Positions 12,401-27,400 of a DNA stretch of 64,000 bases are shown here, piece by piece; within the stretch, counting starts at the first letter, position 1, and each line of letters begins with the position of its first letter. The notes below the pieces were generated by a model that worked only from the letters and a program-made list of their open reading frames with translations, did no database searches and had not been told where the DNA came from. Made by a program: the position numbers and the translations under genes. Source of the stretch: Siphonodentalium dalli (Eukaryota > Mollusca > Scaphopoda > Gadilida > Siphonodentaliidae). Location: assembly GCA_032622095.1 (NCBI GenBank), contig CP136062.1, forward strand, positions 140,944,351-141,008,350. Reading direction: 5' to 3'.

Positions 12401-15400
12401 CAAAAGGTATCAATGATTGTTACCCGCAATCCCTATTAGTTTTTATCACTGTTTGGATGTTAAATCGTCAAATATATTTGTGCGCCGTTGATTAAAAATG
12501 TTATGCCGGAATCGGAGCCGGAATGAATTATACCGTTTGTCGGTAAACGGTTGAGAAATAGCACTCATTCAGGTGACTTGTATTGGATGCATGTATAGTG
12601 TGTACAGTATTATGTTCCCTAAATATGGTAATAGGCATATAGCCAGATAATGTGATTGAGAGATTCTAGTCATGTTTTATTTTCATTTTGTTGTTTATTT
12701 CAAATTTAATTTTTCAAATCATAACTATACACATATATCTAGTCACACACATTAGTTTTATGCCAATATAAATGATCATTATATTATTTCACATTTATGA
12801 TCACATGATGCTGAATTGCAGTCATACACAATACACAGACTCACTTGCATTCTAGCACTGCCACTCGACATGGACATTAACAATATACATGTAATAGTAA
12901 CAATATGATACATAATTTACAATTATAAAAGGACATGTACCTCACAAGTTATGGTGATAAAATTGGTGTGTTTTCTTTGTAATGTGATGAAGCATAATTA
13001 GATTTTGTTCACATTAGTCATTTTTATTAATAAAAACCGAAATCGAGACTCAACTCTTTTTCCACAACCGAAACCGAGGCAAATTTTCACAACCGCCCAT
13101 CTCTAATTAACTATACATTATTCTGATACACTGAGAATTCCGGTGGTTATTTGAATGAGTGGGAGCCCCGCGCCAGGGTTCTACTAATGCTCTGGGGCCA
13201 TAATGTTCGAAGGGTTAAAAATGAAATGAGTTGCCCTGCGTTGAGTGTCACATGGCCATAATTGTATCACATATGCTGATATGCAATCAATTTTAGTGTA
13301 CAAACACTGATACAAATACTTATTTCATACATTGCACTCATGCATCAACTAACTGTATGAATAAAGAGTATAAGAATTATTGTAATTAATATTCTGTCAT
13401 GAATTGTTAGCTGATATTGTCAGACTGCATTAAGTTCACCCTACCCTAGAGCTATCTGAAGTATTTTTGGAGTTCACTACACCGTGAACTAGACAATTTT
13501 CATTATAAAAACTGCCAAGCTAGCTGAAACAGACACAATAAAAAAAATTTGCATGCAAAATAAATCAATGAAAATTTTGGGACCCACCCCCACAATATTC
13601 ACTATTTTTCCATTTTATATCAACTTATGGGGGTAATTATAACAATATTGAATGTATTAGTGCTTCTCATATTGCAACAAGCCACAACATATAAACAAAT
13701 ATGTTTAAAACAGTTGAAAATATGTCAATGAAAAAAAATGCAAAAAAAGTGGTCAAAAACTGTTTCCGGCCTTGGGTACCCACCCCACCCCCCCCCCCAT
13801 ACCTCACGTCTCGTAAAAAAAATTCGCCCCCCCCCCCCCTGATTTCACCACCTGTAAATGATCCACCTGGAAATCAATGTAGATTGTGACAATATTGTAT
13901 TGTGCTCTTGTCAGAGCAATTCCTTAACAAAAGTTGATAAAAGTTGAAAGTATTGTAAAATTTTAAACCTTTTTTCTGAGCCTTTTCAGCGAGATTTCTC
14001 CCTTCTTCTCCAGAATGGCACGAATATTCTCATCCCACGAGAACTTTACATTGGTAGCTTTTTCAGGTTCTATGTCTTCTTCTACATCATTCACCAACAG
14101 TCTGCCATCATCTCCTGATAAGAAAGTTTAAACCTATTATTGTCACATCATTTGTAATTGTCAGGGGCTAACCAAATAGGGTGGAGAAGACTAAATTTTC
14201 TAATTGTCACCAATGCACCTCTGCAATTCATGTTGGCCACAGCACTCAATTTGGCAGGCACATAATAGGTAAAACACCCTCTGAAAATTTTAATTCATAC
14301 TCTGAATTTGGGTCATTAAAATTAATTATCTGTGTCCTCAGGCAATTAGATCTCAATTTTACAATGAAGAAGGGAGGCTATTTATTTTTCCTCTCCAAAT
14401 CTAGAAAAAATACTCCAGAAACAAACAAAATAATTTTCATTGTTCAAATCCAATATTTCTAACTAAAAATATTGAATTTTTTTTTTTATAATCCTTTTTA
14501 AAAGAAAATTTCAGTGACAAGGGAGGTGCCTCAGCGCACAGATTTTTTATTTATTTGGCTTTGGTTCTGATCGATAAAACACCTCAAGTTATTAACCTGT
14601 TACAGGGTTCATACACTTTTCTGGGAATCAAGTTTGAGCACTTTTTAAGGACTGGGTAAAGCATTTTTTAAAGAAATATCACATGCTTACTTCTCTATTT
14701 CAAAACTATTACATGTGTATATTTAAATATCTGTGTTGAGCAAGTTTATTCGCTGTGAAATGCAGTAGAGTGTTTCAAATCACTTTAAGTACTATTTACT
14801 ATTATAACCTACAATAAATATTTAATTCAACATAAAACTACAGTGTTCAAAATTGTAAATTAAAATAATTGTTGAAATTAGATTTACTCATCTATCACTT
14901 TTTGAAAGTATTAACTACTTGTATGTCATCATATTTAAGAGAAATAAGAGATTTGATGAGTGAGCCTCCCCAATACAATGTCTATCTCCTTTCTACATGT
15001 AAAGCATTACCATTCGCACTTGTTGCATTTTACCAGCCTTACTCAAGCATATTAATCCCAGTTGGATTGGTAACACATTTCCTGACAGCATTTGATATTT
15101 CTCAGACACAACCAAGTTCCTTGCATTAGTGACATCAAATAAAATTCAAGGCAGATTTCAAGGTGCATATGCATATTGCTCACATATTTTGATGACCTTT
15201 TGTGAAGTGGGAATACCAGATCACTATTTACCTGTGTAATACACTTTAAATGTATATTGTCCCACAGACATCGTGGTGTCAAATTCTTATTACTGGTACT
15301 AATTCACTGATGACTCCTATGATCCTTCTGGGATTTGAAGACTTTTCAAGGGTTGCAGTTAATTTTAAGTAATTTTCAAGTACCGACCTCTATTTAAATG

Positions 15401-18400
15401 CTTTTTAAAGAGTGGGTCGAAATTTTACATTAAAGTGGTGCTGTACGTGAATCCGACCATTTAATAGATGCCTTCCACTTCATCCAATGGAAAATATGCT
15501 ACAAATGAATTAATTTGAGTCGAGGATGCATACTGAATACAGACAAATAATCAAAAGAACAGCAGGTATCAACATTAAAATTATATTAAATAGAGTTTAT
15601 GACTCGAGCCATAAACTTTGATTATGGTATATTAGAAGTTTCAGGTTTGCGACGTAACCACATTGCATAATGGACAGTGGATTGGAGTGAAATTAGCACA
15701 CGTCATATAAGCCTGAGTTTAGTGTGCCTGTAATTTGCAGAATGAGGTCCCCAGAGGCAGGGACCAGCCGAGAGGGCGACGTGGGCGACTTCTTCGCCCT
15801 CGCGCCGTCCGCTTCGCCTTATTTTTGCAGTCGGGCGAAGTTCAAGTCGCCCTAAAAATTCCAAAGTTGACTGACGAAATTCGGCAAAATGCCCCAAATA
15901 ATTTATGATAATTTACAACTGTCAACTGTGATTGCACACAATACTCCACTATCAGGGTGTATCATGGTGTTATAAAACAATTAACACCTGTAATGCTCCA
16001 ATCTGGAAGCATGTTGACAACGGAGTCTGATTACTGGCAGCTGTGAAAACATCGTCGGGCCTCAAGTGTTAATCTGGTTGTTGTTATTTTTAGATTACCG
16101 TGATTACCACACCTTACAAGAAGATTACAACTCACACCTCTCACAATGTGTCAATTCATCACTCCCTCAATGGAGTTTGGTTAAAGAAATTTTAAAACAA
16201 ATTCATTTGTGAAGCATATTAAAATTTCGAACGGGATTACTAACAGAGCGCAGTAAAAGTGTTCATGATTTCGTTTCGTTTCTGTTTGATAAATATTGTT
16301 GGCATTTTTAACAACCCGAAAAATATGAAATAAAATCCTGTCATTCTCTCACAATTACGATATAAAATGCTGCTATCCTCTCACAATTATGTTTGGGTAT
16401 TATTAATAGTTATTAGGGTCATGAAGTGAACATAATGACTCCATATTTCAACCATTGTTTCATAAGTTTAATTGACATATTTCATCTCTCCTATTTTCGT
16501 TCTATAGCGACTCCTGTCGTAGTACTGATCAATTTAAATTTTGTAGACTCACTTCGCCCGATAGAACGGCCACTTCGCCTTATTTTTATAGTAGGGCGAA
16601 GTCATTTCGCCCTGAAAATCTGGTCTAGGCTGGTCCCTGCCCAGAGGGTGAATTTAGTGATGCTATCCCGCATATCGGGCTAGCATCACTAAATTCACCC
16701 TCTGGGGACTCATTCTGCTTATGGCCTCATCTTCTCTGGAAAGTTTTTTTATTATCAAATTTCTATAGAAAATTCTTCACATATATTCTATTTCTTTTTC
16801 AGTAAGTTTCTCTTTATCCCAAAATTGGCAGTCGACACATTGTATAATCAAGGTTCCCAATGGGTGTACATCACAATATTCACCATTTGGGAACTGCAAT
16901 CTGAGTCTATGTCTCCCATAGCAGATGAGGGCATGCAGAATGAGGTCCCCTAGAGGGGGAATTTGGTGATGCTAGCCCACTGTGCGGGGACCTCATTCTG
17001 CAAATGACAGGCGCATTAAACTCAGACTTGAGGCCATGCAGTTAAAGCAATCACAAAATATATGACATCAAATTCAAGACATTCGCCAACGATTTATCAA
17101 AAATTATTAATACCTGGATGTGGTGACATAAATCTAACATTTAGTTTGACACATTCGTCTGGAAATAGTATGAGAAGAATTGGAAGATCTCTTTGGCGAT
17201 AGTATTCCGTTTTTTTGTGTCATCTGTAAATTGGTATCATTGAGTGATTCGAATATTGTACTCAAATCAAAGTGACAGTTGATATATTTTGATCTACAAA
17301 CATATTTACTTGCAAAGCGATGTCCGTTCCATCAGCACTCACACATGGCGTATTGTTAATGTTCTTGTTATTTCAGGTTAAACAAATACTGGAAATTTAG
17401 TCACAGTCTTCCTTTAAGTGTACTGACCCTGTTTTTTTTATTGTTGGAAAATAATCATATCTAAATACATAATATACCTTCTGTTTTCATTTTTTTGACT
17501 TTCTCCTGCCCATCAACATTTTCTTCGTCATTGTCCTCATGTTTTCTTTTCTTTTTATTCTTCTTTGTCTTCTGTACAGGCTCATCTTCTGTGTTTTCTT
17601 CCTCCTACGATGACATAACAAAAATAGAAATATGAGGGTGCATATGATTTTAATGTTGTTGATAATTAACCCTATCAGTTTTTGCCATAAAAGATCCCTC
17701 AGAGCTAATTTGTCGGTAACTTGCTTGCAGGTCGGTTTACAAAATAAATATTATTATTGAGTATTGTCCATAATTGTAATGTTTATTCTTCCTCAAAAGG
17801 AATATCTAAATCTTGGGACGAGTTAATTATTTTGTGATCATTGATGAATCTTCGTTTGAGCATCCAAATATCTGGTAATTTGCCTGTCATTTGCAGAATG
17901 AGGTACCCAGATGGTGAAATTAGTGATGCTTCCCTGTACAGTTGGCTAGCATCACCAAACTCACCCTCTGGGGACTTCATTCTGCATAGGCCTCATCTTC
18001 TGGGATGTATATTATAGTCTCAAATTAACATTGTTTTTAGTTACTTTTTCCCTTCTGTTCAGTTTCTATATCCCCTAATTTGAAGAAGATAAAAAGCATA
18101 ATCGAGGTGACTAATGGGTTAACATCACCAAGTTCAATTGGGGAACTTCAATCTGATCCTGGTCTCCCACAACAGCTGAGGACTAAGCAGAATGAGGTTA
18201 CCAGAGGGTGAATTTGGTAAAGATAGCCTGCCGTGCAGGGTGGCGTCACTAAATTCACCCTCTGGGGACCTCATTCTGCAAATGACAGACACACTATTTC
18301 AAGGCTTGACCAATATTATTGGCTTAGCTTTTACCTATATAATGCATATTTTAGGTGAAATACCCAGGGGTGATATTACATATATATCTACCTTGACATG

Positions 18401-21400
18401 CTTTGATTTCTTGCTCTTCGTGGCTTGCTTCTGTCTTTCTTCTTTTTTCTCCCTTTTGTTGAGTTTTTTTTCTTTGTGGTCACCATTCTCAACTTGAGGA
18501 GCTGGTTGTACCAAGTTTTCTTCACATGATCCAGCATCACCATTTGCTTGAACTGTGGGCTGAATGAGAAAATAAGTGTCAGTGACACTACAGCTCGTTT
18601 AAACCTGGGACCAGCTTAGACCAAGTCTTCTCAGTCCACAACAGCTTTGGATATCGGTTGGGTTGATGCCGTTTTGGACAGAGTCCATCCTGTTACTCTT
18701 CTGTAATGGCTTTCATTGAAAAGATGTACTACATTTACATGTCCGCGATTAATTTGCCTTCAAAATGATAAATCATTTACCATGATAGAAAAAGATATAT
18801 GTGATGAAACGATCATTTAATGTACGGGTAATGCTTTAAATACATATATTTTCTTATTGTGACCACAACATTATGTTACATCGTTTGCGAGACTATATTG
18901 GCGTTCGCGACATCGCACTCAGTTGGTTTAAGTCTTATCTTTCCAATAGGAAGCAAAAGGTATTGATAGGAGACATTTACTCGGACGAAGTGAGTCTAGA
19001 TGTTGGAGTTCCTCAAGGGTCCATACTGGGACCCCTATTATTTCTTATCTACACCCTCCCACTTGGACGTATTTTGGATAATCATGCTGTCAGTTACCAT
19101 CTTTATGCAGATGACACTCAAATATATGTTGAATTTGATCGGAAGGAAGTCGGCGGATACGATGAAGCCAAACGTTGTTTAGAAACATGTTTCTGTGATG
19201 TCAAAAACTCGATGCTTGATAACAAATTAAAGCTGAATGATGATAAATCCGAATTTCTGGTCATAGCCTCCAAATATCACCTTAATGCACTTTCGGCAGT
19301 GGTTGAATGGTTGTGTTGATTCCAGCTTCGACATACAACTTGGTGATAGCATCATTTCTTCATCAAAGCAAATTCGAAACCTAGGTGCATATTTTGATTC
19401 CAATATGATTATGGACACAATGGTGTCTAACATTCTAAAAATGTTATTTCCACTTGCAATGTTTAAGAAGAATCAGATCACATCTTACAAAAGAAGCAAT
19501 GAAACATGCTGTGCTTTCGCTTATTGTATCACGTATAGACAGTCTTAACTCCCTACTGACTACCATCACTCAGGAGAATGTGGATAAGATCGACATTTAG
19601 ATAAACAATTGTGTTCGCTTAATGAATAATAAATGTAAATATGATCATATAACCCAATTTCTAATCCAAGAGCATATCATGACATTCAGATTTAGGATTC
19701 AGTTTAAATGCGCTGTAATTGTGTTCAAATCTCTCCACATGGAAAACCTGATTATATCACGGACATGTTTCAAGTGAGATCGGGAGGAATAACTCAGTCC
19801 AACACCACCGGATTCCACCTGAATACCATCGGCGGCAAACCAAACAATAAGCATGGAAAGTTATGCTTCCAGGAAGTGTCCATCGCGCTATGGAACAAAC
19901 TGCCAATGAACATCAGGCGCTGTCACTCTGTTCAAAGTTTAAAAAAGTTTCTGAAAACATATCTGGTTTGTCAATGTTTTCAGTTGCCAAATTGACATTA
20001 TTCGCACTTATTTTCGATTCACTAATTTTTCATATATTCCGGATACATGATTTGTTACTTTTTAGCTGTGTACATAGCTGTTTTTATGTAGAATTTTAAT
20101 TCTCCTTGGCCTCTTTTAAACTCACATATCTTTTAGTATCCATATTATGTTATCTCTTTGTTTTAAACTGTATTTCTATTGTAAAGCGCATTGAAACTAA
20201 TTTACTGCTAATGCGTTTTTAAATGTAAATATATTAAATAATAATAATAATAATAACGCGAAAAATTTAAATTCTCTGGAAAACAAGGCTCTGTTTACTT
20301 ATAAATCTCGTTGCTTTGACATTCAACAGACCTCTGATATGTGAATGTTTGATATCATCATGCATGGGAAAGGCTGCCCTCTAACCTAACGACATACAAG
20401 CAAGATAACTCCAGCCCACAATTCCGGTCGTAAAGTCCATTATAGAAGAGTAAAGGGATGGGACTCGATCCAAAACAGCATCAACCCAACTGATATCCCC
20501 AAGCTGTTTTGGACCGTGAATACTTGGTCTAGGACAGCTTGGAAGATGAACTACATCAATGTCCCAGGAAGAGGTGACTTGTCAGCAAATCCATCATGAA
20601 AATGTCCATTGTCCAAACAGACTAGAAAGAATGCATATCAGTGAAAATAAAAAATAAAATAGTGTTTTTTTTCTGATTATAAATGGGTTCTTGCATTATC
20701 TACAGAATAGAAAGACAATATTGGGGTTCCATGACTGGAGCTTCCTGAAATTTTGTGAAAACCTTGTGCCAATGCATTCTCTTATACTGTATATGCGACT
20801 CAGGGAGACGCCCATATATAAGTGAATGCACTGGCACAGGATCTTTAATGCTGCACCAGCGCAGTTCCCGTCATGAAAGGGTTAATTGAACTGCAGCCTT
20901 TATGACTTTTCCATGATAGTAATCCAATTTTCACCAATAAATTAATAGGAACAAGTGACTTATCTCTATTTGAAACCTCTAGGCTAGTCCATAAGGCCTA
21001 ACAAAATTATACGTTTGTTTCCGCTAACGGACTGAAAAAAAATTGGGTAGGTAGGTAGGCAAAACTTTTTTTTTTTAAAAATCTTTTTATTTTTTCAGGA
21101 TGCAATTCACTGCGTCATATTTAAGGAAATTTTAGACATTACAGGCCATATTATTGCTAATTTGTTTAGCCCATAAAGATAAAACAAAAACACAATCTCA
21201 GGGAGATATAACAAAGCTAAAATGGGACAACAACGTTCATTTTATCTGTTTTATAACATGTCCGTAACGCAGGTTTCACTTCTGCATCAAACTCCCCACA
21301 TTATTGTGGGCAGTTGCAGTGCATATTCCCGGGGCCGCAGATGCATAAGGGTGACCAGTGACTTCGTCCCACTGCATTCTCGTGCCACCAATTTTTGTCC

Positions 21401-24400
21401 CGAAAAGGTGACCTCGTCCCACTTGTCGGTGATCTCGTAAAATCCCATAAAATCGGAATGAGGTCGCCATTTTGGGACGAAGTCACTAGCATTCCGCATA
21501 AGACACTATGCGTGGTGGGATGAGATGGTGGGCGCGGACGCTTATATATATTATTATTGTGGGCCATTGCAGACACTCTATGGCGCATAAGATACATTAT
21601 ATATTATTATTGTGGGCCATTGCAGACACTCTATGGCGCATAAGATACATTATATATTATTATTGTGGGCGGTTGCGGCGCATATTCCCATAGCCGCAGG
21701 CAGACACTGGGTGGTGGGATGGGCTGGTGGGATGGGCTGGTGGGTGGGCTTATATATATACCGTATATTATTACTGTGGGGGGGGGGGGGGGGCGCTTGC
21801 AGACGTATTCCGGTGCATGCGGCGCATACAACAATCCTCGTGAGTGCCCAATAAACATACGTGCGGAATAATAGTATGTGGTGGAATTTTTAGGAGAATT
21901 AAAAAAAATTTGTGGTAAAAATATGAAACTGACTGTAAACATTTGTCCAAAAAAAATAGCCCAAGCTGAATTAAGTAGCTAGGAGGAATCTTCTAAGATG
22001 AATTACTGAGGCTTTGGGAGGACGTGTATTGGTTTGAGTCACCGAGCTTCTAATTTCTAAAAAAAAAAAAAAATAATAACTTTGAAAAAAAAGTTTGCTT
22101 TTTAAACAATATTTGTTCTAAATTCAATAAAATTGAATTCAATTAGATAAGTGGAAACCCTATATTTGTTAGACCTGAACTTGGCTGAAGGTTTAAAGCT
22201 GCACTGAATCAAGCCCATTGTGACTGTATGATAAAAACGATGTATATGTACCACGAAAATAGGAAACTTGATCATTAGTTGACACTATTCAACGTACCAA
22301 TATGAAATGTTCGTAGAAATAAATGTTATGCTGTGGTTAAATAGTTAATGTTAAGTCATCAATAACTAATGGATTAACCCATTCTCGGATCATAGATTGT
22401 TTTGTCAAAGTTCAAATAAATTTTGAATGAAAAAACGTACCGCAGTTATTTCATACGCATTGACAATTTCATAACGAAACGATACCGGAAGTAGGTCTTG
22501 CACACTCGTCTACCGGTAATTCCAATGAATTAATTAATAATAGTTACAAATTACAATGGAATTATGCCTAATTTGTTTTAATTACCAACAACAAAAATAT
22601 CATTGTTGGTTTTCTTCCAATATAATAGAGATTTAGATATTTAAAAAAAAAATCTCAAAATAAAAAGTTTAGAGTCGGCGGTTTAAAATAGGGTCGGTCG
22701 GGTTAGCGGAAACAAACGTATATATTTTTTAGGCCTAATGTATATTGTAATCAACCGATGTGTGAACAAATCAGAATCTCAGTTCTCTAAAAGACCATCC
22801 ACATAATATTGTAAGTTATTCTGCAATTGTCACAGGGTTGTAGGGTGTTGACTGAACCTTTGTAAACTGAATTTAGTCTAACCCTTTATTAACTGGAGCT
22901 GCATGAAATTTTGTGAAAACCCTGTGCCAAGGCATTCTCTTATATATGCTTCATAGGGAGCCTTGCATATATAAGAGAGTAATCTTGGCCTAAAAAATTT
23001 ACATTGACCATGTAAGCCAGTGCATTCTCTTATATATGCGACGCTCCCTATGGCAGACTCGCTTATATAAGACAAATGCACTGGCACAGGATCTTTAATG
23101 CTGCACCAGCCAGCTCCTGCCAAGAAAGGGTTAAACATATCTTATTGTCATATTCTGAAAATATACCGGTACATGTATATGCAATGATTGACACAATAAT
23201 GAATACGAATAAAAAAAATTGGGATTGGGAGACAAGTGCCATCACCTACTGGTAGGTACGTCCCACTCCCGTAAACTGAATACAATGCACCTGCATAGGC
23301 ATCTCTACCAGAGCGCACCAGTTATACTTCCTTTCTGACTCTGTCACTGGCTGGGTGCCAGTCTGTGTTTCTATATATAGCAAGGGGATTTCCAGCGAAA
23401 CCTGATCTCTCCATTTAAGTCAAATTTTCTATGTGCTTTGAGAACAATTCCCAAACAAAAACATAATTACAGAATGGAAAATCAGAGCGGTAGTTTTGGT
23501 GACGATTTTCGCAAGCTGCTCGTCAAAATTGCAGCAAATTAGATCTCTTGTGTTTTGAATTGCCGTGCGAGTTGTGACAATGTTGCACACGTGCCTTTCG
23601 ACTTTTGTGTTGATAAAATAATCTGAGAACCAAATCACACCATTTCGAAATATAGTTCTTCGGTTTTAGTGGGACTTTTCAAACTTAAGGTTAAAAATTT
23701 ATACAAATTTTGTTCGATATTTTGTGTTCAAGGGCAGCATGTTTCTCTGTTCGCTTAGTATATATCTTAATATCGCGAAGTCCACCAAATGTGGGTGAAA
23801 TGTCGCCGGTAGCAGCGGTCTTACCGAGTCATCAAGGGAGGTAAACCCTGCATTAGAGATGGGCGGTTGTGAAATTTTGCCTCGGTTTCGGTTGTGGAAA
23901 AAGAGTTGAGTCTCGGTTTCGGTTTTTATTAATAAAAATTACTAATGTGAACAAAATCTAATTATGCTTCATCATATTACAAAGAAAACACACCAATTGT
24001 ATCACCATAACTTGTGAGGTACATGTCCTTTTATAATTTATAATATTAAATTATGTATCATATTGTTACTATTACATGTATATTGTTAATGTCCATGTCG
24101 AGTGGCAGTGCTAGAATGCAAGTGAGTCTGTGTATTGTGTATGACTGCAATTCAGCATCATATGATCATAAGTGTGAAATAATATAATGATCATTTATAT
24201 TGGCATAAAACTAATGTGTGTGACTAGATATATGTGTATAGTTATGATTTGAAAAATAAAATTGGAAATAAACAACAAAATGAAAATAAAACATGACTAG
24301 AATCTCTCAATCACATTATCTGGCTATATGCCTATTACCATATTTAGGGAACATAATATTGTACACACTATACAGTATACATGCATCCAATACAAGTCAC

Positions 24401-27400
24401 CTGAATGAGTGCTATTTCTCAACAGTTTACCGACAAATGGTATAATTCATTCCGGCTCCGATTCCGGCATAACATTTTTAATCAACGGCGCACAAATATA
24501 TTTGACGATTTAACATCCAAACAGTGATCAAAACTAATAGGGAATGCGGGGTAACAATCATTGATACCTTTTGATATCGTATCCTCGTTATCAAATTCAC
24601 CTTTCAGAGTATTTGTACGGCCTTAATGATTAAAATAACATGAGAAATAAACTGACTTGTGTTGTGTTTACTACGACGAAAATAGGTGTACACGGAAGCA
24701 ACGTAATTAATTCGTCGCGCGATTTCACCGTGCGAACTCCTTTCTGCATATATTACAGGCGGCACACTTAGATTTCTTATCTTTCTTTGAAAAATATTTC
24801 CACACAGGACTCGTTTGTTCGTCGTGTTCTGCCATGATTACAGGAAGTTGTGACAACCGAAACTACGGGTTTTCCCAACTTACCACGGTTGTCATTTCCG
24901 GTTTTTCCCCCCGACAACTGAAACCGAACTGATTCCACGGTTAACCGCCAATCTCTACCCTGCATGGAGTTTGCTGCATAGGCACAACAGCCAACATATA
25001 TACAGGTATGGTTAAAGGTTCCACATAGGGGTGTCCTAGTAGCTTTGAAGAGGGTAACCACCTACTAGAAAACAAATAAGGCTATCTGCTAGCTGTACAA
25101 ATGTACATATGGCCAGAGTTTTCTCAATGCTTGAAATCATTCAGCTGTGTTAGCAAATATTGGTAAGACTGTCCAGTCATACCCAGAAATATGCCCATGA
25201 CTTTAGGGCCCTGAAATTTGGGCATTTAATTTATGATTTGGGTATAGAACCATGAATCAATCGGGTGGTCACCCAAAAGATCCATGTGAAGTTTAGCGAC
25301 GATCGGACAAGTAGGGTGTCGTCTGTAGGGTGTACCAAAGGATTTAGTCATACAAAGAGTAAAATCCAAGATGGCCACTGGCGGCAATGTTTTTCAACAA
25401 AATTCAGAAATTTTGATGCTCCCATCTAGAGGTCACCCTGATGATTTATATGAATGTTGGTGATGATCAGATGAGGGATGTGGTCTGTGGTTGTGCCCAA
25501 GGATTTAGTCATGCAAAGAGTAAAATCCAAGATGTTTTATGTCAATACTAACATCCATGACAAATTTCATAATGATCAGACGAACACTCCGGCCTGTAGC
25601 CTGTGCTAGTGGATTGAATTTTGAAATCCAAGATGGTTGCTGGTCGCCATGTTTTTGGCCGACTGACCCCAAAATGACCCATTCCCATCTACATGTCAAT
25701 TCAATAGCCATGACAAATTTCATAATGATCCGACCAAAGGTACGACTTGTAGCCCGTGCCAAACGATTTAGTCATGCCAAACGATTTAGTCATGCAAAGA
25801 GTAAAATCCAAGATGTCTGCCAGTGGCCATGTTTTATGGCCAAATGGCCCCAAAATGACTCGTTCCATCAAAATGCTTGATTTGATATCTGTTCTTGGGT
25901 AATAATTGGATCAATCGCTATTATTAATGAAAGTTTGGTCTTGTTATTCTCTGATAGATCTTAAAGAAATATTATGTACTTGTTGGGGTGCGTGAAACTG
26001 ATAAGTTAGTGCTCAGGTGCTATGCCAACTGGAAGAATTTAGCTTTCTACCAACATCGCCGAAAATCTCAAGCAAATCGACCACAACACTCCATAGAAAA
26101 CATTGTCTGAACTACGCTCAATTGTAAATATTTACTACTCGATTCGGGATGCATCTATCGGCGATAAACTAATGAAACCCATTTTGCCATCGATAGTCGC
26201 TGCATTTAATTAGTATATAAGAATGACGGTGTGTGTTGTCAATTTGGATATAATATTTGTAAAATTAACTACTTTGAACAAGATTATTCTCGATTTCTAT
26301 TTGATCACCCTACTGGAGTGTTTCACATCACTTTAATATATACTACCTTGTCCTTATGAGCCATCAGGACATCCCAAACTTGCTCTATCTGGTTGGGGTA
26401 TACCCTCACACTATTCTGCATAAAATTCTGAAATGAATATTATAAAATTGATGCATATAACCTGTAAATACATTAAGGCTAATATGGATAGTGAGTGGCC
26501 TCTAATTTGTATCCCACAACTGATGGCCAATTTATCAAGATTTATTAAAACATTGAAAGTTTTCAGATGAAACAAGAATTGGCATACCCCAACACTGCCA
26601 AATTGAAACATGGTTAGGATGGAAACCAATTATAAAGTAAACAAAGAATGATGACTCTAGAATGGAAAATTAAACAACAACATTGGGCACACTTTTGAAA
26701 CCAGTCATGAGGGCGAACCTCAATATCCGGTAACCCATGGCTGAGATATTTGCCTGTACAGACAAAAACACCCACTATTTCAAGATGAATATAGAAGGAT
26801 AAATAAAACGCGAACAACATCTGTTGCTATTTTTTTTAAAGCAGTCATGATGGTGAACTTCCAGTGCTGGCCTTATGAAAAATCTGCAGGGGCTAAAATT
26901 CGCCCTCGCCAACATACTTTGCAGGGGCTAAAATATTTTGCAGGGGCAATTTCTGTTTTATGGGGTATTTATGTTGTAACATATGAAATACAAGTAAACT
27001 GACATATGTCATATTGCATATAACTTATTATGTGGTAAGTGATAATATTTAAATTTAATTAATTTATAATCATATATTAATTGTGAAATTATCAATGAAT
27101 GTTGTATAACTTATCAATGTTTAATAGAGTACTTTTATAAATGTTATACCATGTCTTGCATATATGGTATTGTTGTGTTTGTTCCTTTATGCCTGATCCA
27201 AGTGACCTACATGTATAATGGTTAACCAGAATCAGTCAATCATTATAATATATTTATATCATATATTACATGCTGTTATACTGTATAATACATGTATGAG
27301 GTGACATCATAAGATATTATTGTAAGTTAACCAGAATCAATCATTATGCCATACATATATTGTACATACATGTTTGTGTTTGTTCCTTTATACCTGAGTG

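Larger units (their letters stand above)
11797..13214. mobile_element. piggyBac-like TTAA element carrying a nested hAT
   Basis: It is flanked by TTAA (11793-11796 and 13215-13218). The termini are CCCTTTGAG and the inverted TTCGAAGGG, short imperfect inverted ends typical of piggyBac-like elements. No transposase is seen. A hAT element at 12020-13105 is nested inside it. Confidence 0.6.
18600..20570. repeat. Inverted repeat pair bracketing the LINE
   Basis: The arm 18612-18712 is the diverged reverse complement of about 20444-20550; both contain GTTGGGTTGATGC and AAACAGCTT/AACAGCTTTGG blocks. The LINE fragment lies between them, so it probably landed in an older inverted-repeat element. Confidence 0.6.

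Noticed and set aside
18192-18588. Plus-strand and other-frame open frames over 18192-18588
   Set aside because: They are shadows of the LYAR lysine-rich exon on the minus strand and of a hairpin element.
21301-21942. Overlapping proline- and glycine-rich open frames on both strands
   Set aside because: They arise from the 53-bp tandem repeat and G tract.
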